NCBI RefSeq assembly: GCF_030440425.1
Contig: NZ_CP098023.1
Coordinates: 981,501-1,045,500, forward strand
Direction of reading: 5' to 3'
Source: Microbulbifer sp. MI-G
GTDB taxonomy: Bacteria > Pseudomonadota > Gammaproteobacteria > Pseudomonadales > Cellvibrionaceae
Length of the DNA: 64,000 nucleotides
How positions within the stretch are numbered: the first letter of the stretch is position 1; each line of letters opens with the position of its first letter. Below the pieces are notes generated by a model. That model saw only the letters and a program-made list of their open reading frames with translations, did no database searches and was not told the DNA's origin. Both the position numbers and the translations under genes were made by a program. Shown in pieces: positions 32,116-42,517 of the stretch.

Positions 32116-32823
32116 TCAATTTTGGCTTGCCGTGACATTTTTTCCATTAATGGATAATTTTGTCAGGCTGATTTGGTACCTTTTGCCATTTTCTTCTCTC
32201 TGAACAAGTTTCACCAGAGCATAGTTCCAGCCAGGGGCGAACCACACTGTGGTCTCTCTTGCGGAATCGGCATTTCGAACCCGCCGTACCTTGATGACCT
32301 CAATTTCCCCCAGTGGCGTCACCAGGGTTTCAGTGCCCTCCCGGGCGAAGGTGTACTTGCGCACTTTCTTGCCGTCAGCAATTTCATATTGGAGGGTTTC
32401 CTTGCCTGCGGCGAGATCCAGCGCCAACTGTAATTGGTAGCTCACTTTATCGAGGATATGGGGCGATACATCCTTCAAATCCCGCTCCGGGTTTGAAACA
32501 TTGAGCACCATGCCTTTAGTGGGCTCAAAGTTCAGTATGGTGCCGCGATCCCGGCCCAGCCCGGTTCTGCGGTATTCGTAATGGTAGGGGATAATCTGGT
32601 CGTCGCGGCGGGTAAAGCGGGAATATTCATTGATATTGGCAAACAGGGTGTTGGTATCAAAATCCAGGCGCCAGTTGTCATCCTGGCCGGTAAGCTTTCG
32701 GGTAGCCGTGACGCTGATACCGTTAAAGCGCGCGGTGTAAGTTGCTTTAAAGGGTTCCAGCTGGCTGGCCAGGGATGGGCCGGAAAGCAGGAGAAGAAAC
32801 AGGAAGGAAACGAAAAAACGCAC
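32116..32823 (-). CDS. DUF3108 periplasmic protein
   Basis: 235 aa from GTG 32823, preceded by GCGGAGCTTCACC; the extension to 32889 would hide the signal peptide (RFFVSFLFLLLLSGPSLASQ). The mature protein is beta-rich (FKATYTARFNGISVTATRKL, YHYEYRRTGLGRDRG, VWFAPGWNYALVKLVQREEN), the DUF3108 pattern. It follows purN by 98 bp on the same strand, the conserved purM-purN-DUF3108 order of pseudomonads. Function is unknown; location periplasmic. Confidence 0.85.
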   Translation of the reverse strand: MRFFVSFLFLLLLSGPSLASQLEPFKATYTARFNGISVTATRKLTGQDDNWRLDFDTNTLFANINEYSRFTRRDDQIIPYHYEYRRTGLGRDRGTILNFEPTKGMVLNVSNPERDLKDVSPHILDKVSYQLQLALDLAAGKETLQYEIADGKKVRKYTFAREGTETLVTPLGEIEVIKVRRVRNADSARETTVWFAPGWNYALVKLVQREENGKRYQISLTKLSINGKNVTASQN

Positions 32824-32921
32824 GGTGAAGCTCCGCAAAAACTGACTTTGCTTGAATATTAGTCGGCGGAACTGGCAAAGTACATGCAAGGGCGTTTGCC
32901 CCGACAGCGAATGCGCCGGGT

Positions 32922-33575
32922 TTAACCGCTGAGCCGGATACCGTTGCGCGGTAGCAAGGCACCGTCAAGCAGGGCGCGCTCGCCCTGCATATGCAGGCGA
33001 TGCTCCGCGAACCAGGTGACAGCCAGCGGATAAATCACATGCTCTTGCACCTGGACCCGGTTCGCCAGCGTTTCCGGTGTGTCTCCAGCCTGTATGGGCA
33101 CTGTGGCCTGGACAACGGGCGGACCGCCGTCGAGCTCTTCGGTGACAAAATGAACAGTGGCGCCGTGCTCGCTGTCGCCGGCCTGCAGAGCCCGGCGGTG
33201 CGTGTGTAACCCCTGGTATTTGGGTAGCAGGGAAGGGTGAATATTGAGCAATCGGCCCCGGTAATGGCGCACAAATTCCGGGGTCAATATGCGCATAAAA
33301 CCAGCCAGCACAACCAGGTCTGGTGTTTGGCGGTCGATCGCTTCAATCAGTGCGCGGTCAAAGGATGTCCTGCTGGAAAAGTCGTGGTGATCCACCACCG
33401 AGGCGGCGATGCCGGCTGCGGCGGCACGGGCCAGACCATAGGCATCCGGCCTGTTGCTGATGACGCTGCAGATGGAAAATGGTGCTCCGGTTTTGTTTGA
33501 CGCTGTCAGCAGCGCCTGCAGATTGCTGCCGCTGCCGGAGATCAACACCGCGACTTTGCAGTTTCTTCGAGACAT
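32922..33575 (-). CDS. purN: Phosphoribosylglycinamide formyltransferase
   Basis: 217 aa. It transfers a formyl group from 10-formyl-THF to GAR in purine synthesis. Marks: VLISGSGSNLQALL (phosphate loop), VISNRPDAYGLARA, LAGFMRILTPEFV, the catalytic LLNIHPSLLPKYQGLHTHRRAL (Asn-His) and GATVHFVTEELDGGPPVVQ (catalytic Asp). ATG overlaps the purM stop by one base (TAATG), so translation is coupled. Confidence 0.95.
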   Translation of the reverse strand: MSRRNCKVAVLISGSGSNLQALLTASNKTGAPFSICSVISNRPDAYGLARAAAAGIAASVVDHHDFSSRTSFDRALIEAIDRQTPDLVVLAGFMRILTPEFVRHYRGRLLNIHPSLLPKYQGLHTHRRALQAGDSEHGATVHFVTEELDGGPPVVQATVPIQAGDTPETLANRVQVQEHVIYPLAVTWFAEHRLHMQGERALLDGALLPRNGIRLSG

Positions 33576-34636
33576 TACAGGCCTGCCAGGGCGACGGTTT
33601 CAGCGTTTCCGGCAGCAGCTTCAATATTCCCCAAAACAAAGGCATCCTCACCCAACCCCTGAAGGGTTGCGAGTGCGCTGTCGGCCTGCGCTGCGGGTAC
33701 GCAGATCACCATCCCGATACCGCAGTTGAAGGTGCGGTACATTTCCCGGGCGTCGATATTGCCGGCGTTCTGTAACCAGCGAAAGACCGCCGGCATCTCC
33801 CGCCTGCCGACATCCACGCGGGCGCGACACCCCGTGGGTAGTACGCGGGGCAGGTTCTCCAGCAGGCCGCCACCGGTAATATGGCAAAGGGCGTTGATCT
33901 GGCAGTTTCTTATCAGTTGCAGCAGGTTCTTGACATAGATGCGGGTAGGGGCCATCAGCGCCTTGGCCAGGGTGATACCGCCGAAATCCTCCTGCAGGTT
34001 GGCGCTGCGTACTTCGAGTACTTTGCGAATCAGGGAGTAACCATTGGAGTGGGGGCCGCTGGAAGCGAGACCGATCAACACGTCGCCACCGGTTACCTTG
34101 CTCCCGTCGATGATTTCAGATTTTTCCACAACCCCGGTGCAGAATCCGGCCAAGTCGTAGTCGTCACCTGCGTACATACCCGGCATTTCGGCAGTTTCCC
34201 CACCCACCAGGGCGCAGCCCGCCAGCTCGCAGCCTTTCCCGATACCGGAGACCACCTCGGCGGCAATATCCACATTGAGTTTGCCGGTGGCAAAGTAATC
34301 GAGGAAGAAGAGCGGTTCGGCACCGGCAACGACCAGATCGTTGACACACATCGCCACCAGATCGATACCGATGGTGTTGTGAATGCCCAAATCCATTGCC
34401 AAACGCAGTTTTGTCCCTACGCCATCGGTACCGGAAACCAGTACCGGTTCCCTGTAGCCGGCAGGCAGTGCGCACAGGGCGCCGAATCCGCCCAGGCCAC
34501 CCATGACTTCTGGGCGGGCAGTGCGCTTGGCGACATGCCGGATACGTTCTACCAGGGCGTTACCTGCATCAATATCGACACCAGCATCCCTATAGGAGAG
34601 TGGGGTCTGTGCGGATTGCGGCTTGGGGTTGCTCAT
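33575..34636 (-). CDS. purM: Phosphoribosylformylglycinamidine cyclo-ligase (AIR synthetase)
   Basis: 353 aa. ATP-dependent ring closure of FGAM to AIR. Marks: [109 protein letters not shown] and [16 protein letters not shown]. Its start faces the DUF2066 gene across a 276-bp gap. Confidence 0.96.
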   Translation of the reverse strand: MSNPKPQSAQTPLSYRDAGVDIDAGNALVERIRHVAKRTARPEVMGGLGGFGALCALPAGYREPVLVSGTDGVGTKLRLAMDLGIHNTIGIDLVAMCVNDLVVAGAEPLFFLDYFATGKLNVDIAAEVVSGIGKGCELAGCALVGGETAEMPGMYAGDDYDLAGFCTGVVEKSEIIDGSKVTGGDVLIGLASSGPHSNGYSLIRKVLEVRSANLQEDFGGITLAKALMAPTRIYVKNLLQLIRNCQINALCHITGGGLLENLPRVLPTGCRARVDVGRREMPAVFRWLQNAGNIDAREMYRTFNCGIGMVICVPAAQADSALATLQGLGEDAFVLGNIEAAAGNAETVALAGL

Positions 34637-34912
34637 GGCTTTTCCTGCGGTGGGGCCTCGGAGGGCGCGTATTCTAGCCGGGTCTCGGTCTGGTAGCTAC
34701 GCCCAGGTGATCTCGGGAGGTGTGATTCGGGGCTTTTGTCTCGAATAAGACTGTTGAAACCTTCTCATTGTGCGTACTCGGGGCTGAGAGAAACGGATGA
34801 CGCTGATACAATAGCCCCAATTTTGACACTCTCCGTGTATTTTGCTGTCTTGCCCAACAGGAATGACCTGGTACAAGCGCGCGGGGTGGTGCGAAGTTTG
34901 GAGAGAAATTCT

Positions 34913-36004
34913 ATGCACAAGCTGCTCCAGCAGGGGTTGGTATTGCAGTTATCTGCACTGTTGCTCGGCGCTTTCATCCTGCCAGTTCAGGCCCGGGTTA
35001 TCTCGGACCTGTACGAAGTTGTAGAGCCTGTTTCGAGTCGCGGTAGTACCGATCGAGTGGCAGCTGGCAGCCGGGGCCTAGAGCGGATCTTTGTGCGGGT
35101 TACCGGTGATGCCACCATTGGCAACAACCCCGATTTGCAGCCGGTCCTGCAGAAAGCTCAACAGTTTGTGCAGGGTTATCACTACACCAGCGAAGACAAC
35201 CAGCTCTACCTCCACCTCTCCTTTGATCCCCAGGCTGTCTCCAGGCAGGTACACCAGTTGGGTCTGCCCATGTGGCCCAACAACCGGCCGGGTACGCTGG
35301 TTTGGCTGGCGGTGGATACACTGTTGCATGGGCGCAGTGTTTTGCGCGAAGAGGATACGCCGGAACTGTTCTCCGTGCTGGAGGCCATGGCTATTGAGCG
35401 CGGCGTACCGCTGGACTTTCCTGTTATGGATCTTAACGACCAGCGCAATATGCCCCTGGGCGCACTTTGGGCGCAGGACGAACAGGCCGCTGAGCGGGCT
35501 GGTCTGCGCTATAGCCCCGATGCCACTTTGATGGGGCGCATACTGCAGTCGTCGGGACACCGCTGGCAGGCTGATTGGCTGCTGGTTCACGGCGGCCGCA
35601 GTTACGCCTTCGATAGCAGTGGGGGCTCTATGGAAGAAACCGCGCTGCGCGGCGTCAATCAGATGGCCAATGTACTGGCCAGGCGCTATGCAGTGCGCCC
35701 CGAAGGGCGGGATGCCCAAATGGGGGCCATTATTATCGAGTTGACTGGCGTGGACAGCTTTGCCGACTATGTGGAGGCCTTGGGCTACCTGCGGGGGCTG
35801 GCGCAGGTAAGCAGCACCAACCTGCTCTCCGTAGAGGGAGACCGGATGCGTATCGCTTTGGCCATTTCAGTGGGATTGCCCAATCTGCGCGATACACTGG
35901 CTTTGAATCACAAACTGCGTGCGGATGGGGATACCATTGACCTGAACGGCTATCGTGCACCGCTGGGCAGTGCCGATAATCCGCTGCGGTACCGCTGGGA
36001 TTAA
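34913..36004 (+). CDS. DUF2066 secreted protein
   Basis: 363 aa from ATG 34913 with GGAGAGAAATTCT upstream and a signal peptide (MHKLLQQGLVLQLSALLLGA, cleavage near VQA). A frame to 34736 is longer but lacks merit. DUF2066 features: DLYEVVEPVSSRGSTDRVAAGSRGLERIFVRVTGD, LVWLAVD, and a C-terminal domain ending PLRYRWD. A TTGACA at about 34833 may be part of its promoter. hda follows after one base, the same order (purM facing DUF2066-hda) as in pseudomonads. Function is unknown. Confidence 0.85.
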   Translation: MHKLLQQGLVLQLSALLLGAFILPVQARVISDLYEVVEPVSSRGSTDRVAAGSRGLERIFVRVTGDATIGNNPDLQPVLQKAQQFVQGYHYTSEDNQLYLHLSFDPQAVSRQVHQLGLPMWPNNRPGTLVWLAVDTLLHGRSVLREEDTPELFSVLEAMAIERGVPLDFPVMDLNDQRNMPLGALWAQDEQAAERAGLRYSPDATLMGRILQSSGHRWQADWLLVHGGRSYAFDSSGGSMEETALRGVNQMANVLARRYAVRPEGRDAQMGAIIIELTGVDSFADYVEALGYLRGLAQVSSTNLLSVEGDRMRIALAISVGLPNLRDTLALNHKLRADGDTIDLNGYRAPLGSADNPLRYRWD

Positions 36005-36005
36005 T

Positions 36006-36719
36006 ATGCGTATTCCGCAACAGCTGTCACTGGGTGTATCCCTGCAAGATGATGCCACTTTCGAAAATTTCTATCTGGCTGAATCGGACCCCAACAGTCA
36101 GGTAGTGGCCCTGCTGCAATTATTTGCCAACGGGGAAAACCCCGAACAGGTGGTTTATATCTGGGGGGAGACCGGCAGTGGTGTGAGTCACCTGCTGCAG
36201 TCCGTTTGCCAAAGCGCAGAGAGCAGTGGGCGCAGCTTTCAATACCTGCCGCTGGCGGACTTGACGGCGATGGACCCGGCGGCAATCCTGGACGGACTGG
36301 AGCAACTGGACCTGGTGTGTATCGATGACCTGCACCTCCTGGAAAACCAGCCCCAGTGGCAAACGGCACTGTTTCACTTATACAACCGCACCAGGGATAG
36401 TGGCAGGCAACTACTGCTGGGGGGGCGCAAGCCTCCCCGCGGGTTGAATCTTGTTCTGGCGGATTTGCAGTCGCGATTCCAGTGGTCTCTGCTGTTCCAA
36501 CTGAGATCCATGAATGACAGCGACAAGATTGCCGCTCTGTGCAGGCGCAGCCGCCTGCGTGGCTTTGAACTTCCAGAGGATGTAGCCCTGTATATTCTCC
36601 ACCGCGCACCCAGAGATACTCGCGCACTGTTTTTACTGCTGGAGCAGCTGGACAGAGCGTCTTTGATGGCTCAGCGCAAAGTCACCATCCCGTTCGTCAA
36701 GCAGGTGTTGGATATCTAG
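36006..36719 (+). CDS. hda: DnaA regulatory inactivator Hda
   Basis: 237 aa from ATG 36006, one base after the DUF2066 stop. MRIPQQLSLGVSLQDDATFENFYL carries the QLxLxV-type clamp-binding motif. The AAA+ core has VYIWGETGSGVSHLLQ (Walker A, with Gly-Ser-Gly-Val instead of GKS/T), LDLVCIDDLHLLENQPQWQTALFHLYN (Walker B) and RLQxF-like sensor regions. Hda with the loaded clamp triggers ATP hydrolysis by DnaA after initiation. The Walker A lysine position is Val, as is common in Hda-like DnaA paralogues that bind nucleotide weakly. Confidence 0.88.
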   Translation: MRIPQQLSLGVSLQDDATFENFYLAESDPNSQVVALLQLFANGENPEQVVYIWGETGSGVSHLLQSVCQSAESSGRSFQYLPLADLTAMDPAAILDGLEQLDLVCIDDLHLLENQPQWQTALFHLYNRTRDSGRQLLLGGRKPPRGLNLVLADLQSRFQWSLLFQLRSMNDSDKIAALCRRSRLRGFELPEDVALYILHRAPRDTRALFLLLEQLDRASLMAQRKVTIPFVKQVLDI

Positions 36720-36947
36720 CATTTTATCCAACCCGCTTTTTGCTTTGCATTAGTGCCCAGCTTGGGCTTTTTCAGCCTTTTTTATCACCTTGCACCTGTT
36801 TTTGCCCGCTTTCCGGCTGACCTTGGCGGTGCTTTTTTTGCTTTGAAATACCTTCCGGCCACTGTATCAAGATGTGGCGGCGGAAGGGTTCGTGCGGGGG
36901 GTGCCGCCTGTATTTACTTCCAAAGCCCACAGTTTCGGGACCCTGTT

Positions 36948-37883
36948 ATGCTGAATATTCATAAAATCCTCTATGTGAGCCACGCTGCCGACGATGAAAG
37001 TAGCGGTTTGTTGCAGGCGTTTGGCGTTGCGCGCAATACCGGCGCTGTCATAAAGGTACTCCTTGTCTGTCCATCGGTGCCCGAGGGGTTTGAGGAGTTC
37101 ATTGCACTCTGCGAGGAGGCCCTGCTGAAACGGGTCAGAAGCGAGATCGAATCGGCCCAGAAGCGCATGAACCTGAATGAAGACCAGGTCAAACTGGAGA
37201 TCGAGTGCGACTGCGGCCCCCGCCCCGCAGAGCGGGTGATCCGCAGGGTTCTGTCCGACGGATACGACCTGGTGGTCAAGAATGTGGAGGGGCACAATCA
37301 ACGCAAAGGGTTCAAGGCCATTGATATGGAGCTGCTGCGCAAGTGTCCCTGCCCGGTGTGGTTGTGCCGTCCGATAGAGCGGCCCCAAAAAGAGATCAGA
37401 GTGGCGGTAGCGGTAGATCCAGAATGCGAAGCGGCCGGAACCTATGACCTGGCTATTCGTCTGTTGCGCTGGGCGCGAATGCTGGCGGACAGCTGCAGCG
37501 GCACTCTGCATATTGTCTCTTGCTGGGATTTTGATGTGGATGAGTATTTGCGCCGCCACTTCCCGCTGAATGCAACTGAGGAAGAACTGGACGAGGCCAC
37601 TGAAGTGGCCCGTTCCCGGCACCACTCGAAACTGGAAGTGCTGATACGGGCATCCAATATTGGCGGGGATTTGCAGCTACACCATGTCATCGCTCGCCCG
37701 GATAACTATATTCCACTGCTTATCGAGGAAGAGTCGCTTGATCTTCTGGTGATGGGCACTGTGGGGCGGGCAGGGATTCCCGGCTTTATCATGGGCAATA
37801 CCGCGGAGAATATTCTGCAGAAAGTCAGCTGTTCACTGCTGGCCTTAAAGCCCAGTGACTTCGCCTCCCCGATTAAAGTCTAA
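36948..37883 (+). CDS. uspE: Tandem universal stress protein (UspE-like)
   Basis: 311 aa from ATG 36948 ([20 protein letters not shown]). Two USP domains: ~1-145 and ~150-305. The second carries [35 protein letters not shown], the GxxGxxxxxxGS/N-type ATP-binding loop and C-terminal strand. The first carries [34 protein letters not shown]. Size and layout match UspE, a cytoplasmic stress-response protein. The gene stands alone. Confidence 0.85.
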   Translation: MLNIHKILYVSHAADDESSGLLQAFGVARNTGAVIKVLLVCPSVPEGFEEFIALCEEALLKRVRSEIESAQKRMNLNEDQVKLEIECDCGPRPAERVIRRVLSDGYDLVVKNVEGHNQRKGFKAIDMELLRKCPCPVWLCRPIERPQKEIRVAVAVDPECEAAGTYDLAIRLLRWARMLADSCSGTLHIVSCWDFDVDEYLRRHFPLNATEEELDEATEVARSRHHSKLEVLIRASNIGGDLQLHHVIARPDNYIPLLIEEESLDLLVMGTVGRAGIPGFIMGNTAENILQKVSCSLLALKPSDFASPIKV

Positions 37884-38089
37884 ACAGCGTACAAACAGGA
37901 TTTCCCGACGCCTTGGCCATGGTATAGCTGGGAGGCTCCGGGCAGTCAAAAGGTGACGATATCTGAACAATGGCGATGGATAAAAATAATGAAACAATAG
38001 CGAAATGGCCTGTTTACTTGCGCACAACGTTTTTATTCTTCGGTTTGAAGCTTTGCGATTGCATGGTGGCAATTTTGACATGGATGTTT

Positions 38090-39127
38090 TTAACTGCCCA
38101 GAGCTGCCAGGCGTGGGTGCATGATCCTGAACCACAGCGCGGGGATACAAGCCAGCAGCATCATACCGGGGTAGCCTGTGGGCATCTGGGGACTGCCCCT
38201 ATGGTGTCGAAGAATAGGATACTTGCGACTGGCGCGGAAGTGGTGGTCCGAATGGCGCGACAACTCAAACAGGCTCAAGCGGCCAAGGATGTGATTCGAA
38301 TTCCAGGAGTGTATGGGCATAACCCGTTCGTAACGGCCATCCGGTGTTTGTCGGCGGCTGAGGCCATAATGCTCGATGTAATTGACTGTTTCCAGCAAGA
38401 GAATACCAAGTAGCGCCGCCAGGACAAAACAAACTGCAGCTTTGGCACCAAAGAGCCAGCCCATCGAGGCAATGAGCGCAACTTGGATAAGTTGAAATTG
38501 CAGCATTTGGTTGCTGGGGCTCCACCAGGATCTGCCGCGCTTGGCCAGCCGCTGCGCTTCCAACCGCCAGGCCGAAACATATCCCTGTGCGATTGAACGC
38601 AGCCAAAAGCCGTAGAGGGTTTCTCCATAGCGCGCACTGGCGGGGTCTTGTGGTGTGGCCACATGTCGGTGATGCCCGCGGTTGTGCTCGATATAGAAAT
38701 GCATGTTGAGAGAAGAGAGCAGCAACAGCTTTGCCAAAGCCTGTTCGAAGCGGCTCGTTCTATGACCCAGCTCGTGGCCGATATTAATGCCAAAGGATCC
38801 GCACATCAGACCCATACTGAAGATTGCCCCTGCAAGAGCCCAGGCTTGCAGTGAGGGCACCAGCATCAGGAAGTAGAGAAGAACACCATATTGAACCGGG
38901 ACAGACAAATACAGCATCCAGTTGAAGAATGGATTGGAGGCAGCGGTATGCTCCTGCGCCGGTGCCAGATTGGCGGTCGGTGCGGGCGCGGCGAGTTCCA
39001 GTAGTGGTAGCAGCCCGTAAAGATATAGAAGAGGTACAAACAGCCAGAAGCCCCCCTGCCAGAACCCCAGTAGTACCAGTACCGGCAATATATAGGCAAA
39101 ACTGTATCGCAATGGGTGCAAACGCAT
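38090..39127 (-). CDS. alkB: Alkane 1-monooxygenase (AlkB-type)
   Basis: 345 aa from ATG 39127 with GGAGGTCTGGTC upstream. About six membrane helices. All diiron His boxes are present: NIGHELGHR, EHNRGHHRHVATPQDPASAR, NYIEHYGLSRR and LFELSRHSDHHFRASRKYPIL. This matches AlkB hydroxylases, which oxidise terminal carbons of alkanes or related chains with rubredoxin electrons. No rubredoxin gene is nearby, so electrons must come from a distant partner. Upstream is an inverted-repeat-rich region (39204-39362). Confidence 0.9.
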   Translation of the reverse strand: MRLHPLRYSFAYILPVLVLLGFWQGGFWLFVPLLYLYGLLPLLELAAPAPTANLAPAQEHTAASNPFFNWMLYLSVPVQYGVLLYFLMLVPSLQAWALAGAIFSMGLMCGSFGINIGHELGHRTSRFEQALAKLLLLSSLNMHFYIEHNRGHHRHVATPQDPASARYGETLYGFWLRSIAQGYVSAWRLEAQRLAKRGRSWWSPSNQMLQFQLIQVALIASMGWLFGAKAAVCFVLAALLGILLLETVNYIEHYGLSRRQTPDGRYERVMPIHSWNSNHILGRLSLFELSRHSDHHFRASRKYPILRHHRGSPQMPTGYPGMMLLACIPALWFRIMHPRLAALGS

Positions 39128-39806
39128 GACCAGACCTCCGCCAGGCGCTGAGCGCCTGTTCAATTCGATTTTTTACTATTTTTATAACCGAAGTGCCTAT
39201 AAACCCCAGGTAAGCCCGATCCCGGGGACAGCAGAACTGCAGCTGAGTATATCACTCCTGCAGTGATACTTACTGATTGACCTGGGGGTCATAAAATTGT
39301 TTCGCTGCTTGCCCAACCAATGTCCTTGCAATGCCGGTAGAGCGCTTGAATGAGTGCAAGGATCTACTCAGGAGGGAAAAAAGAAAAAATAAGCACCCGG
39401 CCGCCATCCGCAAATGACAGGGCCAATCCACGTTGCGCTCGCTGAGAGGATTTATTATCTACGCGGAAAAATGACATACAGGGTAGTGAAGACCGGCAGT
39501 AAAAAAACCGAAATGACCACTGCAAGTTAAGTATTACTTGTTTTGCCGGTACCGGCGCTGGGCAATCTCTGTTGAGCAGTAGTGCTGTACCCCCGCAGTT
39601 CTGTAGTACGGTGGGTGCATGGATTGCCGCGGGAGGGCTGGGTGCGGTGATCGGCAGGTTTTAAGCACTCCCGTGGCAAGCACCGCTTACCGGTAGATAT
39701 GGGAAAAAACAGGACCGCCCCTAAGGGCAGCCCTGTGTATTGCACAGAGGCTTCATGGCCTGAGCGAACAGCATTGCATGGTGATAGGCCGCTTATCACC
39801 GGTCAC
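39128..39806. other. Gap between alkB and DUF885 gene with nested inverted repeats
   Basis: 679 bp with no recognisable gene. CCCCAGGT (39204-39211) and ACCTGGGG (39280-39287) enclose an inner imperfect dyad (39246-39256 with 39262-39270). Farther away TCCTTGCA (39323-39330) mirrors TGCAAGGA (39355-39362). These lie upstream of alkB. The rest, including frames at 39527-39799, shows nothing convincing. Confidence 0.45.
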
Positions 39807-41696
39807 TCACTGCTGGGCTTTGACTTCCGCCACCCAATCGTCAACCAGTTCTTCCAGTACATCCAGCGGTACTGCGCCGTTGGCCAAAATCGTATCGTGG
39901 AAAGCGCGCACATCAAATTTTTCTCCCAGAGCGGATTTGGCTTTCTCGCGCAGCTCGACAATTTTCAGCATACCGATTTTATAAGCGGTGGCCTGGCCCG
40001 GTAGGACAATATAGCGTTCAATGGCCTTAACCACATCTCCTTTGGGGTTGGGGGTGTTTTCCACCAGGTAGTTGATGGCATCTTCACGGGTCCACCGTTT
40101 GCTGTGGATACCAGTGTCCACCACCAGGCGGCCAGCGCGCCACAGCTCCATGGCCAGGCGGCCGAAGTCGGAGTAGGGGTCCTCATAGAAGCCCAGCTCT
40201 TTCGGTACCAGTTCGGAGTAGAGGCCCCAGCCCTCGGTATAGGCGGTGTAACTGCCGTATTTGCGGAACTTGGGAATGTCCGGCAGCTCCTGGGCGATAG
40301 ACAGCTGCATATGGTGTCCGGGAATACCTTCGTGGTAAGCCAGTGCCTCCATCTGATAAGTGGGCATGTCCTCCATGTTATACAGATTGGCGTAGTAGAT
40401 GCCAGGGCGCGAACCATCGGGTGCAGGGCGCTGATAAAAGGCCTTGCCGGCGGACTGCTCGCGGAAGGGCTCCACCGCCCGGACATCGAGGTCGGCCTTG
40501 GGTTTGGTGATAAATAGTTGGTCCAGTTTGCCCTTCATGGTATTGATAATGGCAGTGGCTTTTTTCAAGTATGCCGCTTTGCCCTCTTCACTGGTGGGGT
40601 AGTAGAACTGTTTATCGGTGCGCATGAATTCGAAAAATTCCTGCAGGGTGCCTTTAAAACCTACCTTTTTCATGATCTCACGCATTTCTTCGTGAATACG
40701 TGCAACTTCTTTGAGACCGATCTGGTGGATCTCGTCGGCGGTCATGTCTGTTGTGGTGTAGACGCCCAGGCGAAAATTGTAGAAATCCTCCCCATCCGCC
40801 AGCTTCCAGGCGCCGTCATCGGTGGTGGCGTCTTTTTCAAGCTGCTGCAGGTAGGCAATCAGCTTTTCGTAAGCCGGCTTTACACGGTTTTTAAGCGCGG
40901 CAGTGGCTTGATCGACCAAGGCTTTTTTCTCTTCGACGGCAATATCCAGTTTTTCCACTTTGCCCTTGAAATCTGCCAACAGCGGGCTGTCTGTATCGCC
41001 GCCAAAGGGGACGCCGCTGATCAGGTTCTTCGCGTCACTGATGGCATAGGGGAAGGCGAATTTCGGCACAATAGTACCGGCTTTTGCATTTTCCCTCAGT
41101 TTCTCTTCCAACTGGGAAAAATACTCGGGCAGCCCATTCAGGCGTGAGATGTAGGCTCTTGCATCGCTTGCGTTGTCAATACGGTGCTGACTGATCAACA
41201 GGGAGGCCGCACTGGTGTGGGTGGCATACATCTGATTGACCGGATAACCGTGGTGGCGCCACTTGTAGCCCTCGATATCCTGCTCCAGATTGCGCTTGGC
41301 CAGCCGCAGGCTCAGGCGAGTGGCACTGTCCAGTTTTTCGGGGTCAATTGTCTTTAGCTCGGCCAGTTGGCGTTTGTTGATGGTCAGGGTTTCTTCTGCA
41401 AACTGTTGGGAGAGATCGTTCCATTTGTCATAGTCCTCTTTTATGCCCAGAAAGGTTTTAAATTCCGGGCTGCGGGACAGGTGTTCCTGAAAAAAGTCCT
41501 CGAACATTTGTTTGGTTTGCTTGATGGTCTCCTGGCTCACCTTGGCAGGGTTGTCAGTGGCAGTTTGGGTGACTGTACTCTCCGCGGAAGTCATGGTGTT
41601 TTGCTCCGCAGTATTGTCTGTGCCGCGGCTACAGCCGCTGAGAATCAGCGCGCTTATAGCCGTTGCAATCAGGGTGGATTTCACTTTCATGGACAT
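39807..41696 (-). CDS. DUF885-family lipoprotein, putative metallopeptidase
   Basis: 629 aa from ATG 41696 (MSMKVKSTLIATAISALILSGCS), whose LSGC lipobox predicts lipid anchoring. A frame to 41771 is not needed. DUF885 marks: a long helical body, LYNMEDMPTYQMEALAYHEGIPGHHMQLSIAQEL (HExxxxHH zinc-like motif) and YTEGWGLYSELVPKELG (Glu). These proteins are predicted zinc peptidases of the gluzincin kind. The region after the lipobox is Thr/Ser rich, a flexible spacer. It is monocistronic. Confidence 0.88.
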   Translation of the reverse strand: MSMKVKSTLIATAISALILSGCSRGTDNTAEQNTMTSAESTVTQTATDNPAKVSQETIKQTKQMFEDFFQEHLSRSPEFKTFLGIKEDYDKWNDLSQQFAEETLTINKRQLAELKTIDPEKLDSATRLSLRLAKRNLEQDIEGYKWRHHGYPVNQMYATHTSAASLLISQHRIDNASDARAYISRLNGLPEYFSQLEEKLRENAKAGTIVPKFAFPYAISDAKNLISGVPFGGDTDSPLLADFKGKVEKLDIAVEEKKALVDQATAALKNRVKPAYEKLIAYLQQLEKDATTDDGAWKLADGEDFYNFRLGVYTTTDMTADEIHQIGLKEVARIHEEMREIMKKVGFKGTLQEFFEFMRTDKQFYYPTSEEGKAAYLKKATAIINTMKGKLDQLFITKPKADLDVRAVEPFREQSAGKAFYQRPAPDGSRPGIYYANLYNMEDMPTYQMEALAYHEGIPGHHMQLSIAQELPDIPKFRKYGSYTAYTEGWGLYSELVPKELGFYEDPYSDFGRLAMELWRAGRLVVDTGIHSKRWTREDAINYLVENTPNPKGDVVKAIERYIVLPGQATAYKIGMLKIVELREKAKSALGEKFDVRAFHDTILANGAVPLDVLEELVDDWVAEVKAQQ

Positions 41697-41890
41697 GTTC
41701 CCGGGGTTTGGATGGTTGTTGAAAATTTGTGCCGCCAAACGGACATTCTTTAAAAAAATTTTTCTACACAATCCCTATTCCATGCGGGATGATCGCGCAG
41801 GTCAGCGGGTATTGTGCGCACTCACGGAGCTTTTGGCCAGAGACACAGCATTGTTGCGGGAAAGGTGGGTCGTAGTTGAATGTGCGGAAA

Positions 41891-41917
41891 TAAAAAAGCG
41901 GGCATTGTTGGGCCCGC
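41891..41917 (-). terminator. Terminator of sodB
   Basis: On the minus strand GCGGGC-CCAACAAT-GCCCGC is followed by TTTTTT, 19 bp past the sodB stop. Confidence 0.85.
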
Positions 41918-41935
41918 TATTGGGCGATGTTGCGA

Positions 41936-42517
41936 TCAGGCGAAATTCTGGTTTACAAATTCCCAGTTGACCAGGGCCCAGAAAGCTTCCATGTACTTCG
42001 GGCGCAGATTGCGGTAATCGATATAGTAGGCATGTTCCCAGACATCGCAGGTCAATAGGGGGGTGAGCCCCTCTTCGGTCAATGGGGTGCCGGCATTTGA
42101 AGTATTTAAGATCGCGATTGAGCCGTCAGCTTTCTTCACCAGCCAGGTCCAGCCAGAGCCGAAATTGTTCACAGCACTGGTGGTGAATTCCTCTTTAAAC
42201 TTGTCAAAGCTGCCAAAGGTAGAGTCAATGGCTTCGGCAATGGCACCCCCGGCTTCTCCACCGCCGTTCGGGCTCAGGCAGTTCCAGTAGAATGTGTGGT
42301 TCCAGACCTGGGCGGCATTGTTGAATACGCCGGCGGAGGAGGACTTGATCACCTCCTCCAGGGACTTGTCGGCGTCGGCAGTGCCTTCCAGCAGGCCATT
42401 GAGTTTGTCGACATAGGTTTTGTGGTGCTTGCCGTAGTGATACTCCAGGGTTTCTTCGGAGATGTGTGGTTCCAGGGCATTCTTCGCGTAGGGGAGTTTG
42501 GGCAATTCGAAAGCCAT
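41936..42517 (-). CDS. sodB: Iron superoxide dismutase
   Basis: 193 aa from ATG 42517 with GGAAGACACC upstream; the frame to 42559 is spurious. MAFELPKLPYAKNALEPHIS is the canonical Fe-SOD start. Metal ligands: His in EYHYGKHHKTYVDKLN, His in AAQVWNHTFYWNCLSP, Asp and His in LTCDVWEHAYYIDYRN. AVNNFGSGWTWLV and the AGGAIAEAI stretch favour iron over manganese. It disproportionates superoxide in the cytoplasm and ends at a strong terminator. Confidence 0.96.
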   Translation of the reverse strand: MAFELPKLPYAKNALEPHISEETLEYHYGKHHKTYVDKLNGLLEGTADADKSLEEVIKSSSAGVFNNAAQVWNHTFYWNCLSPNGGGEAGGAIAEAIDSTFGSFDKFKEEFTTSAVNNFGSGWTWLVKKADGSIAILNTSNAGTPLTEEGLTPLLTCDVWEHAYYIDYRNLRPKYMEAFWALVNWEFVNQNFA

